The position numbers and the translations under genes were made by a program. The notes under the pieces were generated by a model, which made no database searches, was not told the DNA's origin, and saw nothing but the letters and a program-made list of their open reading frames with translations. DNA of 64,000 bases, from assembly GCA_947453725.1 (NCBI GenBank), contig CANGHH010000010.1, positions 1-64,000 on the forward strand, in the 5' to 3' direction. Source of the stretch: Betaproteobacteria bacterium. GTDB lineage: Bacteria > Pseudomonadota > Gammaproteobacteria > Burkholderiales > Burkholderiaceae_C. Within the stretch, counting starts at the first letter, position 1, and the number at the start of each line of letters is the position of its first letter. Shown here piece after piece: positions 9,166 through 17,800 of the stretch.

Positions 9166-9420
9166 GTGAACGCGAAGCATCGCAAGACCCTGATCGCCTT
9201 GTTCGCGCGCCCGACGCTGGCGTCGATTCCGTTCAGCGACATCGAGTCTTTGATTGAGGCGCTCGGCGGAAGGATTGAAGAGCGCGAAGGCTCGCGGATC
9301 AAAGCCGATCTAAAAGGCGAACAGTGGCGCGCGCACCGTCCTCACCCGGGAAAAGAAGCGAAAAGATACCAGGTTGAAGAGATTCGAGAACTGCTTGAGC
9401 GCATAGGAGTGAAGTCATGA
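9166..9420 (+). CDS. hicA: HicA-type mRNA interferase toxin
   Basis: This 84-residue double-stranded-RNA-binding-fold toxin is of the HicA family, which cleaves mRNA and stalls growth when free of HicB. It has the family's RKTLIALFARP start, IESLIEALGG, EREGSRIK and the RPHPGKEAKRYQVEEIRELL C-terminal half, with the catalytic histidine expected in the RAHRPHP segment. The GTG at 9166 has no Shine-Dalgarno sequence and sits where transcription from the palindromic promoter should begin, so the message may be leaderless. It overlaps hicB by ATGA. Base composition is lower in GC than the flanking genes, in line with horizontal gain. Confidence 0.9.
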   Translation: MNAKHRKTLIALFARPTLASIPFSDIESLIEALGGRIEEREGSRIKADLKGEQWRAHRPHPGKEAKRYQVEEIRELLERIGVKS

Positions 9421-9755
9421 ACACGATGTCCCATAACGGCTACAGCGCCCGTATCGAGTTTGACGAACGAGACAGCATCTTCGTGGGTCGAATATTGGGC
9501 ATACGCACGATCATTGGTTTTCACGGCGTAACAGTGACGCAACTCCGGTCCGAGTTCGAGATGGCCGTGGATGACTACCTTGCTGACTGCAAAGAGAGTG
9601 GCATCAAACCCGAAAAACCGGCCTCCGGGAAACTGCTGCTACGCGTGCCGCCGGACATCCATGGCAAGGCCTTGGTGGCCTCGCAAGCCGCTGGCAAAAG
9701 TCTGAATCAGTGGGCTACCGAAGTGCTGGAGCAGGCGGTTCAAGCAGGAGCCTGA
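9417..9755 (+). CDS. hicB: HicB-type antitoxin
   Basis: The 112-residue antitoxin has an N-terminal RNase-H-like HicB domain (YSARIEFDERDSIFVGRILG, residues about 6-60) that would cap the toxin. A C-terminal ribbon-helix-helix segment follows (LLLRVPPDIHGKAL, then AGKSLNQWATEVLEQAV, about 75-110) and would bind the operator at 9138-9158. Its ATG overlaps the hicA stop, which ties antitoxin synthesis to toxin translation. A second in-frame ATG occurs three codons later. Confidence 0.9.
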   Translation: MNTMSHNGYSARIEFDERDSIFVGRILGIRTIIGFHGVTVTQLRSEFEMAVDDYLADCKESGIKPEKPASGKLLLRVPPDIHGKALVASQAAGKSLNQWATEVLEQAVQAGA

Positions 9756-9834
9756 GACGTCAAAGGGCGGAACCGCATAGAGCCGATACGGGACACCAGG
9801 GCACCTGGCTGCCTGCACAGCACGCAGCCACCCG

Positions 9835-10248
9835 TCAGACGGCCGGCGTGTACCCGGCCACAAACGCCTCCGGTGTCAACGCCCGCACCGGCGACCCCTT
9901 GAAGTCGCGCACGTTGCGCGTGACGATGAACTGCGCGCCGCAAGCGACGGCGGCTGCGGCTTGCAGCGCGTCCTCGTAGTCGGGCACGGCCCAGTCCAGC
10001 GCCTGTTGGGCATCACTGCGCTGGGTGGGGGCGACATCGGCCCAGGTCAACAGGCCGCGCAAGAACTCACGGGCCGCTTTCTTGGACTGCTGTCGTTCGA
10101 TGAGATAGGCCAGCGCCGCAACGGAATGCCAAGCCAGCCAGGCCTCATGTTCGCGGCCACAGCGGGCGATGATTTGCGAACTGGCCGGCTCGCCAGGGCG
10201 CTGAAAGGCCACATCCAGCAAGACGTTGATGTCGAGCAGCAAACGCAT
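9835..10248 (-). CDS. PIN-domain ribonuclease toxin (VapC-like)
   Basis: The 137-residue PIN-domain protein has the acidic cluster expected of a Mg-dependent ribonuclease. DINVLLDVAF at the N-terminus has the first Asp, VPDYEDALQAAAA the middle acidic residues near 95-98, and FIVTRNVRDF the last near 117-120. PIN toxins cleave RNA when not bound by their antitoxin. The start codon at 10248 is seven bases after the stop of the ribbon-helix-helix gene, so the pair is co-transcribed leftward. It converges on hicB, with 79 bases between the stops and no strong terminator seen. Confidence 0.88.
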   Translation of the reverse strand: MRLLLDINVLLDVAFQRPGEPASSQIIARCGREHEAWLAWHSVAALAYLIERQQSKKAAREFLRGLLTWADVAPTQRSDAQQALDWAVPDYEDALQAAAAVACGAQFIVTRNVRDFKGSPVRALTPEAFVAGYTPAV

Positions 10249-10255
10249 GACGCTT

Positions 10256-10531
10256 TCAGCGCAGGTGCTTGGCCAGGATATGGGCCAGCCGCTGGTCGGG
10301 CGCCTTGGCCTTGGTGGATTTGGCGGCCTTGCGATTCGGCGCTGGATCTGCCAAGCGGCCCCGCCACTGCGCCAGCCAGCGCTCGGCAGCCCCAGCTGCA
10401 TCGGCCTGGCGGCCCAATGATTGCTCGATGGCCTCACGCACCACGGCGGACTTGGACAAGCCGCGTGCGTGGCTGGCGGCCTGCAGCGCGGCGTCCAACG
10501 CCTCGGGAATTTTCAGGGTCAAGACGTTCAT
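10256..10531 (-). CDS. Ribbon-helix-helix (CopG-like) antitoxin of the PIN toxin
   Basis: This 91-residue protein has an N-terminal ribbon-helix-helix DNA-binding domain (LTLKIPEALDAALQAASHAR, then LSKSAVVREAIEQSL) and a basic, flexible C-terminal tail that likely wraps the PIN toxin. It comes first in the toxin-antitoxin pair, as usual. Upstream on the minus strand a TATGAT box lies about 15 bases from the start. A GCATT-N11-AATGC inverted repeat (10558-10578) could be its operator. The start is the ATG at 10531. Confidence 0.85.
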   Translation of the reverse strand: MNVLTLKIPEALDAALQAASHARGLSKSAVVREAIEQSLGRQADAAGAAERWLAQWRGRLADPAPNRKAAKSTKAKAPDQRLAHILAKHLR

Positions 10532-10723
10532 GAATGGCCTGACATCATACGAAATGGGCATTCTAGTATTACCAATGCGGGCCACGCCACCCGTCTGCTG
10601 TTGACGAAGGTATCTCGTCATTTGGCATCCTGCGTCGCCAGCGGCAACGGCCGGCCCGGGCCGCCCAGTTGTTAGCATCTGATCGCCCCGTCCATCGCCT
10701 GAAGCGCTGTCGCGCCATCCCCC

Positions 10724-12541
10724 GTGCCCCCATCCCCCACCTCTGCACCGCCCGCCGCCGTGCCCAGCCGCAGCGCAGCCCCCTGGTTCGCCGCCGCCGC
10801 CGCCGCCATCCCGTCGCTGCTGGCCTACAACGTCGCCCCGTCGCCGACCTTCCTGAACCAGGCGCTGGCCTTCGCGCTGTGGCCGGCCTTTGCGCTGGCG
10901 CTGGCACCGCTGGCCGCCGCGCGCGGCGCGGCCACGCTGCAGGCTGCGCTGGCGCTGTTGGTCGCCGCCGGCCTGTGGTCGTGGCTGGGTGCTGCCTTGC
11001 CGGCCAGCCTGGCGCTGTCGCTGATCGGCTCGCTGTTGGCCGCCGCGGTGATGGTCGCCAGCGGCGCCGGTGCCCGCGCCCGCCTGCAGGCCGATGCAGC
11101 CGGTCTGGCCGCGGTCGACCTGTTCGCCGCCTTCTGCTGGGGCTGGGTGGTGTCGGGCGCGCTGAACGTGGCCATCGCCATCGTGCAGGTCTTCTGGGCC
11201 GGCGCCATCGACGGCGACTGGATCGCCCACTCCGGCTTCCCCGGCCGCGCGGTGGGCAATCTGCGCCAGCCCAACCACCTCAGCAGCCTGCTGCTGTGGA
11301 GCTGCATCGCCGCCGCCGTGCTGCTGCAGCTGGGCCGGCTGCGCGCGCGCTGGGCGGCGGCGCTGTTCGCGCCCTTCGTCTTCGCGGTGGTCCTGACGGC
11401 TTCGCGCACCGGCCTGGTCAGCGTGCTGCTGCTGGCGGTCTGGGGCGGGCTCGACCGCCGCCTGGCGCGCCCGGTGCGCGGCCTGCTGATCGCCGCGCCG
11501 CTGGTCTACGCGGTGTCGTGGCTGGGCATGGCGCAGTGGGCCGCGGCGTCGGCGCACAGCTTTGGCGGCACCGAGCGGCTGGCCGAGACCGACATCTCCA
11601 GTTCGCGCTTCGCGATCTGGCGCGACACCCTGGCCCTGATCCGCCAGCAGCCGTGGACGGGCGTGGGTTTCGGTGAATTCAACTACGCCTGGTCGCTGAC
11701 GCCGTCGCCGCACCGGCCGACGGCGCTGTTCGACCACACCCACAACCTGCCGCTGCAACTGGCGGTCGAGCTCGGGTTGCCGCTGGCGCTGTTGATCACC
11801 GGCCTGCTGGTCTGGGCGCTGTGGCAGGGCGCCCGGCGGGCCTGGCTGGCCAGCGGCGAGCTCGGCACCGCGCAGCGCAGCGCCATGGTGATGGTGCTGA
11901 TGATCGGCCTGCACAGCCTGCTCGAGTACCCGCTGTGGTACAGCTATTTCCTGCTGCCGGCGGCCTGGGCCTGGGGCTTTGCGCTGTGGCAGGCGCCGCA
12001 GCCGGCCGAAGCACCGCGATCACCGCCGCCCCCACAGGCTTGCTCGACGGCCCTGGTCCTGGCCAACGTGGCGCTGGTCATCGGCGCGGCGCTGGCGGTG
12101 CTGGACTACGGCCGGGTCGCCGCCATCTTCTCGGCCGACGAAGGCGCCGCGCCGCTGGAACAGCGCATCGCCGCCGGCCAGCGCAGCCTGCTCTTCGCCC
12201 ACCACGCCGACTACGCGGCGGTGACTTCGGGCGTCGCCACGGCCGACCCGGCGCACGCCTTCGACCGCGCCACGCATTACCTGCTGGACACGCGGCTGAT
12301 GATCGCCTGGTCGCGCTCGCTGGCCGAGCGCGGGCAGCTCGACGCGGCGCGCTTCGTCGCCGACCGCCTGCGCGAATTCCGCAAGGACGACGCCGAGGCC
12401 TTCTTCCAGGCCTGCGCGGACGCGCCGGCCTCGGCGGTGGCTGCGGGTTCAGCGGCTTCGGCAGCGTCAGCCGCCGCCGAGACCTTCCCCTGCGAACGGC
12501 CGCTGCGCGCGCCGGGCTGGCGCGAGCTGGCCGCCCACTGA
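10724..12541 (+). CDS. PglL-type O-oligosaccharyltransferase (pilin glycosylation, Wzy_C family)
   Basis: This 605-residue polytopic membrane protein has about a dozen hydrophobic segments. It carries the motifs of the PglL_A branch of the O-antigen ligase/Wzy superfamily: GNLRQPNHLSSLLLW near 180-194, the SRTG segment, and the periplasmic loop FDHTHNLPLQLAVELG near 336-351, followed by LLEYPLWYSYFLLP. Such enzymes transfer lipid-linked glycans to serine residues of pilins in the periplasm. It is normally found directly behind the pilin gene in Burkholderiales, but here about 2.1 kb of toxin-antitoxin genes intervene. The GTG at 10724 is the only plausible start. An O-antigen ligase (WaaL) role is the main alternative. 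Confidence 0.85.
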   Translation: MPPSPTSAPPAAVPSRSAAPWFAAAAAAIPSLLAYNVAPSPTFLNQALAFALWPAFALALAPLAAARGAATLQAALALLVAAGLWSWLGAALPASLALSLIGSLLAAAVMVASGAGARARLQADAAGLAAVDLFAAFCWGWVVSGALNVAIAIVQVFWAGAIDGDWIAHSGFPGRAVGNLRQPNHLSSLLLWSCIAAAVLLQLGRLRARWAAALFAPFVFAVVLTASRTGLVSVLLLAVWGGLDRRLARPVRGLLIAAPLVYAVSWLGMAQWAAASAHSFGGTERLAETDISSSRFAIWRDTLALIRQQPWTGVGFGEFNYAWSLTPSPHRPTALFDHTHNLPLQLAVELGLPLALLITGLLVWALWQGARRAWLASGELGTAQRSAMVMVLMIGLHSLLEYPLWYSYFLLPAAWAWGFALWQAPQPAEAPRSPPPPQACSTALVLANVALVIGAALAVLDYGRVAAIFSADEGAAPLEQRIAAGQRSLLFAHHADYAAVTSGVATADPAHAFDRATHYLLDTRLMIAWSRSLAERGQLDAARFVADRLREFRKDDAEAFFQACADAPASAVAAGSAASAASAAAETFPCERPLRAPGWRELAAH

Positions 12542-12557
12542 AGGGCCGCCGCTTCAG
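12538..12557. terminator. Symmetric hairpin spanning two convergent stop codons
   Basis: The inverted repeat CTGAAG-N8-CTTCAG contains the stop codon of the glycosyltransferase gene on the plus strand and the stop of moaC on the minus strand. The convergent genes are only 12 bases apart. No T run follows on either side, so a terminator role is possible but weak. Confidence 0.35.
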
Positions 12558-13051
12558 CCCATCGCCACCCACTCGCCCGACTTGCCGCCGCGCTTTTCCA
12601 GCACCCGGATGTCGGTCATGACCATGCCGCGGTCGGCGGCCTTGCACATGTCGTAGATGGTCAGCAGGCCGATCTGCACGGCCGTCAGCGCTTCCATCTC
12701 GACGCCGGTGCGGCCCAGGGTTTCGACCTGCGCGCTGCAGTGCACGGTGCTGGCCGCGGCGTCGAGTTCGAAGTCGACCGCCACACGGGTGATCGGCAGC
12801 GGGTGGCACAGCGGGATCAGATCGGACGTCCGCTTGGCGCCCTGGATGGCGGCGATGCGCGCAATGCCGATGACGTCGCCCTTCTTCGCCTGGCCGCTGG
12901 CGATCAGCGCGAAGGTGGCGGCTTGCATGCGGATGCTGCCGCTGGCGCGCGCCACGCGGTGGGTCTCGGCCTTGGCCGCAACGTCGACCATGTGGGCCTG
13001 GCCCTGGGCGTCGAAATGGCTCAGCGGTGATCGTTCAGTGGGGGATGTCAT
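12554..13051 (-). CDS. moaC: Cyclic pyranopterin monophosphate synthase MoaC
   Basis: MoaC works with MoaA in the first step of molybdenum cofactor synthesis, forming cyclic pyranopterin monophosphate from a GTP-derived intermediate. The 165-residue length is typical. Signature segments are [15 protein letters not shown], the [10 protein letters not shown] loop, [25 protein letters not shown] with the catalytic Asp/Lys region, and KRGGKSGEW at the end. It is a single gene, transcribed leftward and divergent from the M48 protease gene with a 45-base gap. No other molybdenum cofactor gene is nearby. Confidence 0.96.
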   Translation of the reverse strand: MTSPTERSPLSHFDAQGQAHMVDVAAKAETHRVARASGSIRMQAATFALIASGQAKKGDVIGIARIAAIQGAKRTSDLIPLCHPLPITRVAVDFELDAAASTVHCSAQVETLGRTGVEMEALTAVQIGLLTIYDMCKAADRGMVMTDIRVLEKRGGKSGEWVAMG

Positions 13052-13096
13052 CGCTTCCTACACGTTCAGCAACATGGCGGTGTCATCATAGCCACC

Positions 13097-14734
13097 GTGT
13101 CTGCATCCCTGTCCCCCTGGCGCCGCGCGCTGGCCTGCACCCTGGCCAGCCTGACGGTCTGCGGCCCCTGGCAAGCGCCCGTGCAGGCCCAGGTGCGGCT
13201 GCCTTCGCTGGGTGAGTCGGCGTCCGAAGACCTCAGCGTCGGCGCCGAGCGCCGGCTCGGCGAGCAGATCATGCGCGAGGCCCGCCGCGACCCGGAGTTC
13301 CTCGACGACCCGGTGCTGCAGGACTACCTGCAGGCCCTGTTCAGCCCGCTGGTGGCGGCCGCGCGCCAGATGGGCAATATCGACGCCGACACGGACCAGG
13401 CCTTCGCCTGGGAGCCTTTCCTGGTCAAGGACCGCAGCGTGAATGCCTTTGCACTGCCCGGCGGTTTCGTCGGCGTGCACCTCGGGCTGATCGCCATCAC
13501 CACCACCCGCGACCAGCTGGCTTCGGTGCTGGCGCACGAGCTGTCGCACGTCACCCAGCGCCACATCGCGCGCAGCATCGCGCCGTCGTCGCGGGCTTCG
13601 ATGATTGCCATCGCCACGCTGCTGCTGGGCATCATCGCGGCCAGCAAGAGCCGTAACACCGATGTCTTCAACGCGGCGGTGATGGGCGGCCAGGGCGCGG
13701 CGATCCAGAGCCAGCTGAACTTCTCGCGCGACATGGAACGCGAGGCCGACCGCATCGGCTACGGCCTGCTGGCCAACGCCGGCTACGCGCCGTCGGGCAT
13801 GGCTTCGATGTTCGAGAAGCTGGACGTGGCTTCGCGCATCAACGACAGCGGCGGCTTCCCCTACCTGCGCAGCCACCCGCTGACCACCGACCGCATCAGC
13901 GAGGCGCGCAACCGCACGCTGATCAACCCCGGCGCGCCGGCCGCCCCGACGCTGCTGCACGCGATGATGCAGATGCGCTCGCGCGTGCTGATGGCCGAAG
14001 GCGCGCAGCCGCTGCAACGCCTGGCCAGCGCCGGCACTTCGCCGCTGCGCCTGGAGCGCGTGGCCGCGCTGTATGGCGGCGCGCTGGCCTCGTCGCGGCT
14101 GAACGAGCACGCCGCCGCGCTGGCCCAGGTCACGCAGGCGCTGCAACTCGAAGCCAGCCTGACGCCGCGTGAACCGCCGGCCGAACGCGTGCTGCGCCTG
14201 CTGCAGGCCGAAGTGCAGCTGGCCGCCGGCCAGCCCGCCGCCGCGCTGCAGGCGCTCGACGCCTTGCCGGCCGGGCCCGAGGGCGGCGCAGCCGCTCGCC
14301 CGCCGCTGCTGCTGCGCGCGCAGATCGCGCTGGCGCTGCGCCGCAGCGACCCGGCGGGGTCGGCCGCGGCCTTGCGCGCCAGCACCGAAGCGCTGCAGAC
14401 CTGGCTGGCCGACGCGCCGCACGACGCGGCGGCCTGGGAACTGCTGGCCAGCACCGCCGACGCGCTGGGACTGAAGCTGCGCGCCATGCGCGCCGCCGCC
14501 GAAGCACGCGTGATGCTGGGCGACCTGACCGGCGCCATCGACCGCCTGCGCGCCGCGCAGGCCGCCTCACGCACCGCGGTGGGTCAGGACTTCATCGAGG
14601 CCTCGGTGATCGACGCGCGGCTGCGCCAGATCACCGCGCTGCGCCGCCAGCTGGTGCTGGAAGCGCGCGGCGACAGCGGCCGGCCCGCGCCGGGCGACGA
14701 AGTGCCGCCGCCCGCGTCCACGCCAGCGCCGTAG
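13097..14734 (+). CDS. BepA-like periplasmic M48 metalloprotease with TPR region
   Basis: The 545-residue exported zinc protease has a signal peptide ending near AQA (about residue 30-41). The zinc-binding HELSH is at 147-151, and the third ligand lies in EREADRIG about 65 residues later. An alpha-helical repeat region fills the C-terminal half (LERVAALYGGALASSRLNEHAAAL and similar). This layout matches BepA/YfgC, an outer-membrane quality-control protease and chaperone for LptD and BAM substrates. The GTG at 13097 is used because the signal peptide starts there. The short gap to divergent moaC implies overlapping promoters. Confidence 0.9.
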   Translation: MSASLSPWRRALACTLASLTVCGPWQAPVQAQVRLPSLGESASEDLSVGAERRLGEQIMREARRDPEFLDDPVLQDYLQALFSPLVAAARQMGNIDADTDQAFAWEPFLVKDRSVNAFALPGGFVGVHLGLIAITTTRDQLASVLAHELSHVTQRHIARSIAPSSRASMIAIATLLLGIIAASKSRNTDVFNAAVMGGQGAAIQSQLNFSRDMEREADRIGYGLLANAGYAPSGMASMFEKLDVASRINDSGGFPYLRSHPLTTDRISEARNRTLINPGAPAAPTLLHAMMQMRSRVLMAEGAQPLQRLASAGTSPLRLERVAALYGGALASSRLNEHAAALAQVTQALQLEASLTPREPPAERVLRLLQAEVQLAAGQPAAALQALDALPAGPEGGAAARPPLLLRAQIALALRRSDPAGSAAALRASTEALQTWLADAPHDAAAWELLASTADALGLKLRAMRAAAEARVMLGDLTGAIDRLRAAQAASRTAVGQDFIEASVIDARLRQITALRRQLVLEARGDSGRPAPGDEVPPPASTPAP

Positions 14735-14806
14735 CGCGATTTCCCGGTTTTCCAGTAGGCCGCCAGGCCGGCACCAGCGCCAGAATCCCGGTAACGGGGG
14801 GAACGC

Positions 14807-17800
14807 ATGCCGACGCAGTTCGACGACCACGGCTTGCTCAGCCGAAAACGCCGCGCGCGTCGGGCCGCGCTGCTGGTGGTGTTGCCGCTGCTGCTGCTGG
14901 CCACGCTGTTCGCCGGTACCGCGCGCGCGTCCCGCGTGCAGAGCATCTCGCCGCAGGGTGACGTGGCCGAGGTGCGCCAGGTGCTGGTGCGCTTCGACAG
15001 CGCCGTGGTCGCCGCCGGCGACTTGCGCGCCGCGCCGCCCTACGAGCTGGCCTGCGACGGCGTCGCGCCCGCCGGCAGTGCCCGCTGGCTGAACGACCGC
15101 AGCTGGGCTTACGACCTGCAGACGCCGCTGGCGGCCGGTGTGCTTTGCACGCTGACCCTGCGCGCCGACTTCAAACCCCTCGACGGCCAGCCGCTGCAAG
15201 CGCCGCGCGGCTTGCGCGAGGCGCGCTTTTCAAGCGGCGCGCCGGTGGTGCTGGCGGTGCAGCCTTATCCCGGCACGGCGATCGAGGAAGACGGCCATTT
15301 CCTGTTGAGCCTGAACGGCCCGGTGGACCTGGACAGCGTGCTGGCGCATGTCTGGTGCGAGGTCGACGGCCTGGGCGAGCGCATCGCCGTGAAGAACGTC
15401 GACGGCCTGCCGCTGGCCCAGGTGCTGAAGCAGCAGGGCGGGCAACGCGGAAGCGGTACCCGCCTGTTGCTGGCCTGCACCCGAGCCTTTGCTGCCGGCA
15501 GCAAAGTGCGCCTGGTCTGGGGCGCGGGCGTGACCGCCGCCGGCCGGCCGCAGCTGGCGTCCACGCGCGAACGGCGCTGGAGCTGGCCGGTGCGCCAACG
15601 CTTCACCGCCGAGTTCAGCTGCGAGCGCGAAAACGCCGCCGCGCCCTGCCTGCCGCTGCGCCCGATGACGCTGCGTTTCAACGCGCCGGTGCCGCGTGCG
15701 CAGGCGCTGGCGGTCCGCCTGCAGCCCGAGCAGGGCGCGGCCATCGCGCCGCTGGCCGAAGACGAAGCGCGCAGCGCAACCGTGCAAGCCCTGCGCTTCG
15801 CCGCGCCGCTGGCCGAGAGCACGCGCTTCCGCATCACGCTGCCGGCGGCGCTGCGCGACGATACCGGCCGCCCGCTGGCCAACGCCGCCGATTTCCCGCT
15901 GGCCGTGGCCACTGGCGGCATGCCGCCGCTGGCCAAGTTTGCCGGTGCGCCTTTCGGCCTGCTGGAAGCCGGCAGCGACGCCGCCAACCCGCCGCTGTTG
16001 CCGCTGACGCTGCGCCATGTGCAGGCCGATCTGGCCGGCGCCTCCACCGGCGGACAGGTCCGCATCAAGCGGCTCGATGCCGGCAACAGTGACCTGGAGC
16101 TGCTGCGCTGGATCGCCCGCCTGCGCCGCGACCACGACGACCGGTTGGGCCGCGAGCAGCCGATGCTGGCCGCCGAGCCCGACGCCCGTCGGGCCGACCT
16201 GCCGCAGCTCAGCGGCAGCGCGCCGCGCGCCACCGAAGTCATCGGCATCCCGCTGCCGCAGCGCGGCTACCACGTCGTCGAAGTCGAGTCGCGCATCCTC
16301 GGCGCGGCGCTGCTGGCCAGCCAGGCGCCGATGTACGCGCGCACTGGCGTGCTGGTCAGCGGCCTGGGCGTGCACTTCAAGAGCGGCCGCACGTCCAGTC
16401 TGGTCTGGGTCACCACGCTGGAGCGCGGCCGCCCGGTGGCCGGCGCCCGCGTGGCGGTCAATGACTGCCAGGGGGCGCCGCTGTGGAGCGGCAGCACCGA
16501 TGCGGCCGGCATCGCGCGCATCCCGCGCGGCTTCGACAACCAGCGCTGGGACAACCCGCGTTGCGCCAACAGCGAAGGCCTGTTCGTCACCGCCCGCAGC
16601 GGCGCCGCCGGCAGCGAAGACCTGGCCTTCGTCTTCAGCGGCTGGAACCAGGGCATCGAAGCCTGGCGTTTCAACCTGCCGACGGCGCAAGGCACGCAGC
16701 CCGACAGCCGCGCCCACACGGTCTTCGACCGCACGCTGCTGCGCGTCGGCGACAGCGTCAGCATGAAACATTTCCTGCGTCTGGAAACCGCGGGCGGGCT
16801 GGCGCTGCCCGATGCCGATGCGCTGCCCACCGAGCTGCTGCTGACCCACCAGGGCAGCGGTGCCGAAGTGCGCCTGCCGCTGGCCTGGCCGCGCGGCGCG
16901 CGGTCCGCCGAGAGCCGCTGGCTGATCCCCGCCACCGCCGCTTTGGGCGGCTACGACGTGACGCTGATGCGCGCCAACCGCCGCTGGTTCAGCGGCAGCT
17001 TCCGCGTCGAAGCCTTCCGCGTGCCGCTGGTCGATGCGCGGCTCAACGGGCCGTCGGGCGTGCTGGTGGCGCCCGCCAGCCTGAACTTCGCCGCGCAGTT
17101 GAATGCGCTGGCCGGCGGGCCGATGGCCGCCGCGCCGCTGCAGTTGTCGGCCTTGCTGCGCCGCGCGCCGGTGTCCTTCAAGGGCTACGAAGATTTCAGC
17201 TTCGAGCCGGCCGGCCCGGCGCGCGGCGCTGAAGGCGAAGACGGCGACGAAGGCCGCGAGACGCAGAAACTGGTGGCCGACAAGCTGCAGGCCCGCACCG
17301 ACGGGCAAGGCGCGGCGCGCATCGCGGTGGCGAAAATGCCGGCACTGGCCGGGCCTTCGGAACTGCTGGCCGAGCTGGGCTACACCGACCCCAACGGCGA
17401 GGCGCAGACCGTGGCGCAGCGCCTGAAGTTGTGGCCGGCGGCCGTGGTGGCCGGCCTGCGCGTGCCGGGCTGGGCGGCGGCACGCGGGCAGGCCGGCGTG
17501 ACAGCGGTGGTGCTGTCCACCGACGGCCTGCCGCTGAAGGACCGCGCGGTCGAAGTCAGCGGCCGGCTGCAGCAGACGATCAGCACGCGCAAGCGCATCG
17601 TCGGCGGCTTCTACAGCTACGACAACCGGCGCGAGACGCGCGAACTGGGCCCGCTGTGCAGCGGCAAGACCGACGCGCAGGGGCGGCTGAGCTGCGAGCT
17701 GGCGCTGGACGTGGTGGGCGAGGTCGAGTTGATCGTGCGTGCGAAAGACGACGCCGGGCGCGTGGCGCAGGCCGCCAGTTCGGTGTGGCTCAGCGGCCCC

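Noticed and set aside
10540..11914. Minus-strand extension of the RHH antitoxin frame through the glycosyltransferase gene
   Set aside because: Only the last 91 residues, from the ATG at 10531, have ribbon-helix-helix character. The upstream part is antisense to a membrane protein with clear family motifs.
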